From NCBI GenBank assembly GCA_021648125.1, contig JAKITK010000030.1, forward strand, positions 1 to 36,532: a DNA stretch of 36,532 bases, given 5' to 3'. The translations under genes were made by a program, and so were the position numbers. Of this stretch, positions 1 through 7,116 are shown piece after piece; positions within the stretch are counted from its first letter, which is position 1; each line of letters opens with the position of its first letter. A model generated the notes under the pieces. It did not search any database. It was not told the origin of the DNA and saw nothing but the letters and a program-made list of their open reading frames with translations. Source of the DNA: Lysobacterales bacterium (GTDB lineage: Bacteria; Pseudomonadota; Gammaproteobacteria; Xanthomonadales; SZUA-36).

Positions 1-170
1 CCAATTATCTTACTATCAACGTCGAATGATGAAACTTGGATGGCTTTTTCCATGCGCTCTATAGGAACAAGAGTAATGGGGGCAGATACAATTAAATCTT
101 GACTAACAACTTTGAATGAAAGCACCATCATAGCAATGCTTATTAAGACAAATGAGTAGTTTTTATACAT
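1..170 (-). CDS. N-terminal fragment of a secreted protein (cut by window edge)
   Basis: Reading leftwards from an ATG at 170, 56 codons are open to the window edge. An SD-like GAAGGA lies about 9 bases upstream of the ATG. The product starts with a short basic stretch (MYKNY), followed by a hydrophobic run (FVLISIAMMVLSF) and a plausible signal-peptidase site near residues 22-24, so it is probably exported. The visible mature part (LIVSAPITLVPIE and on) matches nothing I recognise, and no function is assigned. The rest of the gene lies to the left of this window. Confidence 0.6.
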   Translation of the reverse strand, partial: MYKNYSFVLISIAMMVLSFKVVSQDLIVSAPITLVPIERMEKAIQVSSFDVDSKII

Positions 171-270
171 GCGATTATTCCTTCAGAATTATGTTGATAA
201 TAACTTATTATTCGAAAGAGTTGAATAAACGGGGCTATTTAATTCAATTTCCTATAAGAGTCTATAAACA

Positions 271-564
271 TTGAAGGGTTTACTAGAACGCGATACCGGC
301 AATATTTACCTCACCCCGGAAGCCGTGGATTCCTCAGATGAAGAGCCTTTGAATCAACTGTTAGGAAGCGCAATTACCTATCGCATTGCAGTAGGGCCAC
401 AGCAAGGCCGTAAGGTATTTATGTTACAAATGTTGCCAGACTGTGGATCAGATGACCCGTATTTAAAAATCAAAAATCAAGCACGAGATTATATTAAAGA
501 CTTTTATTCAATTCTTGATGATCCCAAGCGTTTCCAGCGTGAAGTTATTGACAAGTGCCGATAA
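271..564 (+). pseudogene. IS91-type transposase remnant
   Basis: About 62 codons encode a segment like the central part of IS91-family (HUH, zinc-binding) transposases: LLERDTGNIYLT, EEPLNQLLG, then ITYRIAVGPQQGRKVF and LQMLP. Full transposases run to roughly 300-500 residues. Here the frame is closed immediately upstream by a TAA at 265-267, and the usual GFSLHAGVA-type segment after the LP motif is absent. After about residue 62 the sequence changes to an unrelated lysine-rich tail (LKIKNQARDY and on), so a rearrangement breakpoint is likely near 455. The TTG at 271 is not a convincing start. The 3' end overlaps the end of the convergent phosphatase gene by 20 bases. The family call comes from remembered motifs, not from a search. 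Confidence 0.55.
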
Positions 565-1777
565 CCGCCACTTCTTCTGTCTCCTCTGCGCTGGCTTCTT
601 CCGTGCTGGTTTTTTCTACAAGCTCCGGGGCCAATAATTTTTCCAAGCGCTTTTTAAGTTTCGCATTATCAGGCTTAACTTTGATAACCGCGCGTAGATA
701 ATCTATCCGCTCGGAGGATGATTCAGGTATCTGAATTCTTTGATTTGCATAGATTGCAGTCGCCACACCGCCTTGTAGTTCAAGGATGCCCGTATTCCTA
801 CCATAATAAGTCGCAATACCGGTATCGTTGACGATAACCCGTTGATCAAAGCGCGGCCAAACTATTCCTCCTGTAGGGGTATGGCCGACAACAATCCTTT
901 TGACTTTATAGCGCTTGAGTACATTATCCAGGGTCTGGCTATAGACACCACCCTCAGCTTCTTGGGCAAGCCCCCGATACCAAATCGGTCCAACAGGGTC
1001 ATTCACGATTGAGGGAATCTCAGCATCATAGTTACTCAAACCTTCGTGCATTAGCTTAGAGAGCGAACGCAAGCTGTACCTGCAAAATTTCGAACTGATA
1101 CCACCGTGTAGGTAAATAGTCTCATTAATGCGAATGGCCGCCGGGTTGTTTAGCACCCATTTTCCGTACTCACCATCGGTTGCCCATGCAGCACGGTGCT
1201 CTACCCAGCCCAGCGGTATTTTTTTCTCCCACTTACTCCGCGCAGCAACCAGGTCCAGTGAGGCAAAGGCCTCCGCATCAATTGACTGCACCAATTCCAG
1301 CTGCCGTTGCCACTGCTGCTCTTGTAGATGTAGTGATTTCGAGTCTGCGAATGCCGCGTATTCCCCAGCGTGCACATAGCGTAAATCACCACCAACATTC
1401 ATCGCCTCGTGGTTGCCAATAAGCATATGGATATAACCACCTTTTTTCTTCGCCTGTTTGGATAATTTAATTAAATGATCTATAATTTTGCGGCTGTCTG
1501 CTCCCCGATCGGTGATGTCGCCAGTTTGCACCAAATGGGTTTTACCACCCGTCCATTTACCCTTAGTATTCATCAAGCCAGCCGACTGCATGATCTTAAC
1601 GAATTGCTGATAATCTCCATGCAGGTCGCCGATTGCAATAACCCGCTCTACCCCGCTCCAGTGATAATCATTGAGCTTGGTTGCGGCCGACTGAGATACC
1701 CCGGCCAGCAGGAGTAAACAAACGCCCAAAATGGCGCGAGATACAATACCTTTGTGATTGGATTTAAACATTTTCAT
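545..1777 (-). CDS. Exported SLP-type metallophosphatase
   Basis: A calcineurin-like phosphoesterase carrying the full dinuclear-metal signature: GDLHGD (50-55), GDITDRG (86-92), GNHE (121-124) and VGHTPT (297-302). The spacing and the LHGGIS motif resemble Shewanella-like protein phosphatases, which dephosphorylate phosphotyrosine or phosphoserine/threonine peptides. A hydrophobic stretch at residues 11-32 ending in SQSAA is a signal peptide, so the enzyme should act outside the cytoplasm. I chose ATG 1777, which has GAGA just upstream and gives 410 residues. The open frame reaches a TTG at 1831, but that would place 18 charged residues before the signal sequence. The C-terminus (about 50 residues) is a charged, Glu-rich tail. 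The substrate is unknown. Confidence 0.8.
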   Translation of the reverse strand: MKMFKSNHKGIVSRAILGVCLLLLAGVSQSAATKLNDYHWSGVERVIAIGDLHGDYQQFVKIMQSAGLMNTKGKWTGGKTHLVQTGDITDRGADSRKIIDHLIKLSKQAKKKGGYIHMLIGNHEAMNVGGDLRYVHAGEYAAFADSKSLHLQEQQWQRQLELVQSIDAEAFASLDLVAARSKWEKKIPLGWVEHRAAWATDGEYGKWVLNNPAAIRINETIYLHGGISSKFCRYSLRSLSKLMHEGLSNYDAEIPSIVNDPVGPIWYRGLAQEAEGGVYSQTLDNVLKRYKVKRIVVGHTPTGGIVWPRFDQRVIVNDTGIATYYGRNTGILELQGGVATAIYANQRIQIPESSSERIDYLRAVIKVKPDNAKLKKRLEKLLAPELVEKTSTEEASAEETEEVAVIGTCQ

Positions 1778-1845
1778 TCTGTTCTCTTTGCGATCTTTGC
1801 GCCTCTGGGAGATATAATATTTCGTAGCCAAATTTAGCGCCGCTA

Positions 1846-3672
1846 TCAGTCGGAATTTTTACTCTTACTAACCCAGCTCTTAATATTGGCTTCAAGTACG
1901 CTCAGTGGCAACGAGCCCTTACCCAACACTTCATCGTGAAAAGCGCGAACATCAAATTTATCACCTAATTCTGCAGTTGCATAGGCGCGTAATTCTTTGA
2001 TTTTCAATTCCCCGATTTTGTATGCCAGTGCCTGCCCCGGCCAGACAATGTAACGGTCAATTTCAACAATTACATCATGTTCCGACTTCCCGGCGTTTTT
2101 CATAAAATAATCGATCGCCTGCTGGCGTGACCAGCCCAGTTGGTGCATGCCGGTATCTACCACTAGGCGAATAGAGCGCCACATTTCATAGGTCAGCTGG
2201 CCAAACTTTGAATAAGGATCAGTGTAAAACCCAATTTCTTCACCCAGACTCTCTGAATACAAACCCCAGCCCTCAATAAAGGCGGTATGCCCACCTGTTT
2301 TACGGAACCATGGAACATCTTCAAGCTCATCCGCAATTGCCAGCTGGAAGTGGTGACCCGGCACGGCCTCATGCAATGTCAGTGCTTCCATCTCCCAGCG
2401 CGGACGGGTTTCCAATGCATAGGTATTGGCAAAGTAAAATCCGGCACGCCCGGCTTTAACAGAGCCTGGTTGGTAGTAAGCGGTGGTTTTTGATTTTTCT
2501 GCATACGATGGCACAGCTATTATCCCGTAAGGTGTGCGCGGTAGTTTATAGAATAATTTCACCATCTCGGGATCGGCGCGTTTGGCAATATCACGATATT
2601 CACGCAATAAATCTTCTTTGCTGGTGTGGTAGAACTGAGGGTCGGTACGCAGGAATTTTAAGAATTCTTCAAAACTGCCTTCAAAACCACTGTCTTTAAT
2701 GACAATATCCATTTCAGCACGGATTCGTTTTACTTCAGCCAAGCCAATTTCGTGGATTTCTTCCGGGCTTAAATCCGTTGTAGTTGTTTGTTTTACCTTA
2801 TGCGCATACCAGGCTTTGCCATTGGGTAGATCACCCATGGCAATTGATTTACGCGCAGCCGGAAGATATTCATTTTCCATAAACTCTAGCAACTTTTCCA
2901 GCGCCGGGGCTACCCTACCACTATAGGCCGCTACCGCCTGCATTTTTAGCGATTCGCGTTGTAAAGCATCAACACTTGCTGGAAATGTTTTAAATGAAAC
3001 CAACATCGGGCTTTGCTCAGGTTTATCCACCAATTGATTACGAATTTGTTGGGGTACATCGCGCAAGGTAATTGCTGGTGGGGTGATTCCTGCTTCTATT
3101 CCTTTGCGCATCCAAGCAATGGTGTCATTGATGACAGCTGGGGTTTTTTCCAAGCGACTGATCATATTGTTGTAATCTTGGATATTTTTTGGCTGTACAA
3201 CCGCCAGTACTTGAGCGATATCCTGATGTACACCGCCCATTTGGTTAATCGGCAAGAGCTGTTCTGGAAACTGCTGGGAATCAATGTCACTTTGTATTCT
3301 TTCTACCAGCAAGTCATAATTCAGCTGGTTATCATCCGATAGTTTCTCACGCGCAATGGTTTTTAACCCAACCATGAATGTTTTTTGATCCAAGTTTCGT
3401 TGCGCAAATGCAGCCTCAGAGTTATCACTCCAACGATCTTGCCCGCGCGGATCACCTAAAAAAGTTGCGAACTCCGGAAAACTCAACATGGTGTAGTCAT
3501 AAGCAATAGCCACCATTTCGTTGAAGCGTTCAGTATCACTCAAGCCGGTCTCATCTCCGGCAAGTTCCTGTGTGCGATCGGTTAATGTTTTAATCTCTTG
3601 CTGATAACCCGCAACCGCATGGGAGGAAAAACCAAGGCCAGTAAATATGATGAAAATAAGAACTTTATGCAT
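1846..3672 (-). CDS. DUF885 family zinc hydrolase, exported
   Basis: A 608-residue protein with a signal peptide (residues 1-21, ending SSHAVA) and the DUF885 hallmark HEAVPGHH at 434-441. This is an inserted variant of the HExxH zinc motif. FIEGWGLYSE at 465-474 supplies a likely third ligand, Glu467. Members characterised elsewhere behave as metallo-carboxypeptidases or dipeptidases, or as ester hydrolases, so a periplasmic peptide-trimming role is plausible but not shown. It is a full-length family member. It lies 68 bases upstream of the phosphatase start on the same strand, and the two may be co-transcribed. Confidence 0.85.
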   Translation of the reverse strand: MHKVLIFIIFTGLGFSSHAVAGYQQEIKTLTDRTQELAGDETGLSDTERFNEMVAIAYDYTMLSFPEFATFLGDPRGQDRWSDNSEAAFAQRNLDQKTFMVGLKTIAREKLSDDNQLNYDLLVERIQSDIDSQQFPEQLLPINQMGGVHQDIAQVLAVVQPKNIQDYNNMISRLEKTPAVINDTIAWMRKGIEAGITPPAITLRDVPQQIRNQLVDKPEQSPMLVSFKTFPASVDALQRESLKMQAVAAYSGRVAPALEKLLEFMENEYLPAARKSIAMGDLPNGKAWYAHKVKQTTTTDLSPEEIHEIGLAEVKRIRAEMDIVIKDSGFEGSFEEFLKFLRTDPQFYHTSKEDLLREYRDIAKRADPEMVKLFYKLPRTPYGIIAVPSYAEKSKTTAYYQPGSVKAGRAGFYFANTYALETRPRWEMEALTLHEAVPGHHFQLAIADELEDVPWFRKTGGHTAFIEGWGLYSESLGEEIGFYTDPYSKFGQLTYEMWRSIRLVVDTGMHQLGWSRQQAIDYFMKNAGKSEHDVIVEIDRYIVWPGQALAYKIGELKIKELRAYATAELGDKFDVRAFHDEVLGKGSLPLSVLEANIKSWVSKSKNSD

Positions 3673-3698
3673 TATTTTTTCCTCGGTTTAAATAGAAC

Positions 3699-4544
3699 TC
3701 AACTGGATGCTGAGGCTTTTAGCGGGTTTTCCTTGCCGTGAACTAGCCAGTCCGGATACCAGTTGTTAAACATTGGTTTTAAATATCTGGAGGGTTTAAA
3801 TGGCTTCCATTCACCTTCAGGCTGAGACAAACGATCGGCCAGTGCCACCAGCACCCTAGGGTTAAAGCCCAGTCCCAGATGTGCGCCGCCTACATGGATG
3901 TTTTCCACATCAAATCTGTCGGATAATTCTACCGTTGACTGCCATGCAACTATCCCATCACCACGCGTGTATAAGGCGGTAGTCGGTACTGGTGGGGCTG
4001 TCGCCATATGCTGAAGAAATTCATTGGGAATTTCTTCATAGGGTAGATCACTAATCATATTGAAAATATGATGGACATTACTGGAACTGGGATGGCCACG
4101 AAACGGGCTGCCCATGGTAATTACCTGACGGACAATGTCCGGCATTTCGCGCGCCAGTTCACGCGCATACACACCGCCTAGACTCCAACCTACTAGGCTA
4201 ATTTTTTCGCCGTAACGATCTACCAATTCAAGAATTCGGTCGCGCATACCATCGTGCAAGCCATGGCTATAACCCATGTTGTAACCGAGCTTCCACCGAT
4301 GCGAACGGTAACCCAGGTCAGCCAAGTATTTCCGCAGAGGGCGGGTTGATTTAGAGCTCGCGAGAAAGCCGGGCAATACCAGCACAGGATGGTTATCGCC
4401 CTGGGGCAAAAAACGCTTCAAACCCAGCATCGGCAGCATGCTAGCGGCATCATATATTGCCCTCCCCTCAAGTAACATGAGCAACTTGGAAGGACGGTGT
4501 GAGTGATCTATTAAGTCTATATTGTCACTGCAATCAGCTTTCAT
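3699..4544 (-). CDS. Alpha/beta-hydrolase, lipase/acyltransferase-like
   Basis: A 281-residue alpha/beta-hydrolase. The nucleophile elbow is GWSLGG (119-124, Ser121), preceded by the oxyanion strand VLVLPGFLASSKST (about 54-67). Asp196 in TRGDGIV and His222 in GGAHLGLG complete a plausible triad. There is no signal peptide. The start at ATG 4544 overlaps the last 11 bases of the upstream WS/DGAT gene, which implies translational coupling; the frame is open back to 4649, but that would overlap the neighbour by 116 bases. The pairing suggests hydrolysis or remodelling of the esters made by its partner, or of a related lipid. That role is inferred from context. Confidence 0.8.
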   Translation of the reverse strand: MKADCSDNIDLIDHSHRPSKLLMLLEGRAIYDAASMLPMLGLKRFLPQGDNHPVLVLPGFLASSKSTRPLRKYLADLGYRSHRWKLGYNMGYSHGLHDGMRDRILELVDRYGEKISLVGWSLGGVYARELAREMPDIVRQVITMGSPFRGHPSSSNVHHIFNMISDLPYEEIPNEFLQHMATAPPVPTTALYTRGDGIVAWQSTVELSDRFDVENIHVGGAHLGLGFNPRVLVALADRLSQPEGEWKPFKPSRYLKPMFNNWYPDWLVHGKENPLKASASS

Positions 4545-6099
4545 TTTTGTTTTCCGGTTCTTTGGACTGCAAATTATTAATTGCTTCAAACGCCTGATCG
4601 AGTGCCAGTCTGGCCGCCGCCAGAGGGTTAGAATCAACCCGTGGTTCAAGCTCGTTGGCCTGTGAGTTCATATTCTCCGCCGGCGAATCCAGCTGCAGCG
4701 CAGCAGCTTCCAATTCATCCAAAGATTGGCCCAAGCAATCCGCCAAGAATTTCGGGTCGGGGATAATTTGTTCGCAGGAATTTATACCAATGGATATTTG
4801 ATCCTGATAGCTTAGCACAACCAGCAACAAGCCGAGACCATCTAGAATGGGTGCCATCCCATATACGCTGTTGATTTTCGCACCCGCCAAATAAAATGGT
4901 ACCGGTGGTCCAGGAACATTGGTAATGGTGACATTGAAAAAGGGTCGGTGACGGCCACCAAGACGGGTACGAGTATAGACACGAGCCGCCGCCGCCAGCG
5001 TTTCTGATGGCAAAAAATCTGTCAACTCACTGGCAGGCATTGCACTGGCGTGAATTTTAGAGCGACTGGTATTGGCATGAATATTCAATAAGCGTTTGAG
5101 CGGGTTGCTGACATTGGTTTCCAAGCCAACCAGCATCGCTGACACCTGATTTCCGCTATCGTCTCCCGGCGTATCTTTGCGCACAGAGATGGGCGCCATA
5201 GTCACCAGTTGTTTCTCAGGCAGTTGGTTTTTTTCCAATAAATAATGGCGTAAGCCTCCGGCACATATGGCCAGAACAACATCGTTTATGGTGGTCCCCG
5301 GGACTGCCTTGCGGATCGCCTTGATCCGACGGAAATCAAAATCTCTGCCCCAGAAGGTTTTAGCGGAACTAAGTTGCTGATTAAAGATGGTTTTTGGCGC
5401 GCTCAGTATTCTTGGGGGAGCATTTAACTGACGCAGACGTTTGTCGGTATACACATGCGCAGCTCCAGCTACTGTCTTACCAATAAAACCAGGTAAAGCC
5501 ATTGCCTTACGGGCGGCTCCCGACCAGGCCTCAGTAATAACTTCCCAACTAGAAGGGATTTCTTCCGGCTCCCAGTTATCCTTACCCTTCAACTGGCGAA
5601 TTTCCGGGCTGAGATCCATTAGGCTGGACATCATTTCGCCCCCGGCTTTGCCATCTACTGCCGCGTGATGCACTTTTGTAATCAGCGCGAATGAGCCTTT
5701 GGAAATCCCTTCAACCGTGTCAAGGCCTTCAACAAAGACCATTTCCCACAGCGGCCGAGAACGATCCAATACCTCACTCCAGTTCTCAGCCGCCAATTGC
5801 ATAAGCTCTGTCATTCCGCCTGGTTTTGCCAGTGTTTTTCTGGGCAAATGCGATTTCAAGTTAAAATTCGGGTCGCGAATCCAATAAGGGAAAGACATTG
5901 CCCAGGGAACCTCCACCAGACGCTCACGAAAGACCTTAGACCCCCTAAGGCGACTGGCAACCAGTTTATGCCAGCTAGCGTATGAAAACCCCTCAGGAGC
6001 GTCTTTGGCGTCAATCACATACAACGCCCCAATAGCCATCGGGCTGTGTTCACTTTCGAGATAGATAAAAGTTGCATCTAGGGCAGTTAAAACCTGCAT
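4534..6099 (-). CDS. WS/DGAT wax ester synthase / diacylglycerol acyltransferase
   Basis: A 521-residue O-acyltransferase of the WS/DGAT family. It has the catalytic HHAAVDG at 144-150, the N-terminal LDATFIYLES motif, the PLWEMVFVEGL block (116-126) and NDVVLAICAGGLRHYL in the second half. The family joins acyl-CoA to fatty alcohols or diacylglycerol, giving wax esters or triacylglycerol stored in inclusions. It is about 50-60 residues longer than typical members because of a low-complexity acidic tail (after about residue 460) rich in Glu, Asn and Ala. The ATG at 6099 has AGGTG about 6 bases upstream. The downstream hydrolase overlaps its stop, forming a two-gene lipid unit. Confidence 0.9.
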   Translation of the reverse strand: MQVLTALDATFIYLESEHSPMAIGALYVIDAKDAPEGFSYASWHKLVASRLRGSKVFRERLVEVPWAMSFPYWIRDPNFNLKSHLPRKTLAKPGGMTELMQLAAENWSEVLDRSRPLWEMVFVEGLDTVEGISKGSFALITKVHHAAVDGKAGGEMMSSLMDLSPEIRQLKGKDNWEPEEIPSSWEVITEAWSGAARKAMALPGFIGKTVAGAAHVYTDKRLRQLNAPPRILSAPKTIFNQQLSSAKTFWGRDFDFRRIKAIRKAVPGTTINDVVLAICAGGLRHYLLEKNQLPEKQLVTMAPISVRKDTPGDDSGNQVSAMLVGLETNVSNPLKRLLNIHANTSRSKIHASAMPASELTDFLPSETLAAAARVYTRTRLGGRHRPFFNVTITNVPGPPVPFYLAGAKINSVYGMAPILDGLGLLLVVLSYQDQISIGINSCEQIIPDPKFLADCLGQSLDELEAAALQLDSPAENMNSQANELEPRVDSNPLAAARLALDQAFEAINNLQSKEPENKNES

Positions 6100-6159
6100 A
6101 TTGGCACCTACTGAAGAAATTAGCCTGTAATTACAACCTTATGTCGGCGACAAGTCAAT

Positions 6160-6187
6160 TTGTATTTACGGGGGGGGGGGCTATACT
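6160..6187 (+). promoter_or_regulatory. Putative promoter with G-tract in the spacer
   Basis: TATACT at 6182-6187 matches the -10 consensus at five of six positions. TTGTAT at 6160-6165 is a weak -35 (three of six) at 16-bp spacing. The run of 11 G (6170-6180) fills most of the spacer, so each G gained or lost would change the -35/-10 distance. Transcription would start near 6194, giving about a 53-base leader before ATG 6247. Confidence 0.4.
6170..6180 (+). repeat. Homopolymer tract of 11 G
   Basis: Eleven consecutive G residues lie in an otherwise AT-leaning intergenic region between the divergent WS/DGAT gene and the secreted-protein gene. Tracts of this length are prone to slipped-strand mispairing. 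They are also prone to miscounting during sequencing, so the exact length should not be trusted. Confidence 0.9.
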
Positions 6188-6246
6188 GCTTATGCACCTT
6201 CACAAAACAACTTGGAGAAGGGATTAAACAAGGAAGTTATACACTC

Positions 6247-6999
6247 ATGAAGAAAGTCAAAATATTATTACTGCTGGTTGGTGGTCTAATCATTACTACC
6301 ACTAACTGTCTGGCTAAAAGCAATCTGGAAAAGGATTATATTGGTGATATTTTATATCACCCGCAATCTGCAACAGTATCTAAAAGTACAGTCAGCACAC
6401 AAAACGGCATTCTCCTCTCAAGCGACCTTCAAATTGATCTTAATAGCGGTGTAATTGAAAGAACCTTTACATTGGATACAGGCCAAGGGGTCTATGATGG
6501 TTATACCAGATATATCATCAATGGAGATAGCTTAACTGTAGAAACAAAAACACCATTTAGGCAATCCACGGAAACATTGAATATTAGGAGTAGTCTTGAT
6601 TTAATCGAAAGTGATTCATTCTTGAGTGATCTACTGCAAGCAGGTGAAGTATTAAACACGCTGCGAAAGTCAAACAGCACACCTAATCAAGCCAATATCC
6701 GATTGATAAGCAAGCCAATAAAACAAGGCGCGATAATAACCTCTGATGGAGAATGCTTTGGTGCAAGTTGCCCTGGTGATGAGCCACCCCGACCAGACGA
6801 ACCACCACGTGACACTACAACAATTACCGCTGAATGTGAAGACGCCCTTTTTGCGCTAGTTGATGCACTAGACGCCTTCGCGAGCTGTCGCGGTTCATTA
6901 ATGTCAATGATTACTAACTGTGCACGCGAAGCGGGTAGCGTTGTCGGTACCACACTTATCGTAAAAAGAGAATGCCCTAGACCAAAGCCCAAGCCGTAG
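6247..6999 (+). CDS. Unknown secreted protein with Cys/Pro-rich C-terminus
   Basis: A 250-residue protein of no family I recognise. MKKVKILLLLVGG and the following hydrophobic run to about residue 23 form a signal peptide. The TTNC around residue 20 is not a good lipobox, so secretion is likelier than lipidation. The middle (about 30-170) is Ser/Thr/Asn-rich and probably beta-structured. It is followed by a proline-rich hinge (GDEPPRPDEPPRD) and a C-terminal helix-like segment with several cysteines (ECEDALFALVDALDAFASC, NC, EC) that could form disulfides. ATG 6247 is preceded by AAGGAAG about 10-12 bases upstream. The frame is open back to a TTG at 6160 through the G-tract, but that would bury the signal peptide. 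It is convergent with the sulfotransferases. Confidence 0.65.
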   Translation: MKKVKILLLLVGGLIITTTNCLAKSNLEKDYIGDILYHPQSATVSKSTVSTQNGILLSSDLQIDLNSGVIERTFTLDTGQGVYDGYTRYIINGDSLTVETKTPFRQSTETLNIRSSLDLIESDSFLSDLLQAGEVLNTLRKSNSTPNQANIRLISKPIKQGAIITSDGECFGASCPGDEPPRPDEPPRDTTTITAECEDALFALVDALDAFASCRGSLMSMITNCAREAGSVVGTTLIVKRECPRPKPKP

Positions 7000-7039
7000 A
7001 TATCCTCAGCTCGAAATTCAGGTTGTTACAAACCGCGGG

Positions 7040-7086
7040 GCAGGCCGGTATCCAGTAAGCTTTTAAAATACTGGATTCCGGCCTGC
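7040..7086. repeat. REP-like palindrome, probable bidirectional terminator
   Basis: GCAGGCCGGTATCCAGTA (7040-7057) pairs with TACTGGATTCCGGCCTGC (7069-7086): 18-bp arms with one mismatch and an 11-base loop. The GCAGGCCGGaATCCAG type of arm, followed here by GCTGTAATGACG, resembles dispersed intergenic palindromes common in proteobacteria. It sits between two converging genes, where it could end transcription in both directions or stabilise the mRNA 3' ends. Confidence 0.65.
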
Positions 7087-7116
7087 GCTGTAATGACGAA
7101 AAAGGGCTGTCAATAT

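Noticed and set aside
6160-6246. Upstream TTG start for the secreted protein, reading through the G-tract
   Set aside because: It would place 29 residues before a good signal peptide and has no SD; the ATG at 6247 fits better.
6247-6330. Lipoprotein signal in the unknown secreted protein
   Set aside because: The Cys near residue 20 is preceded by TTN, which does not fit a lipobox.
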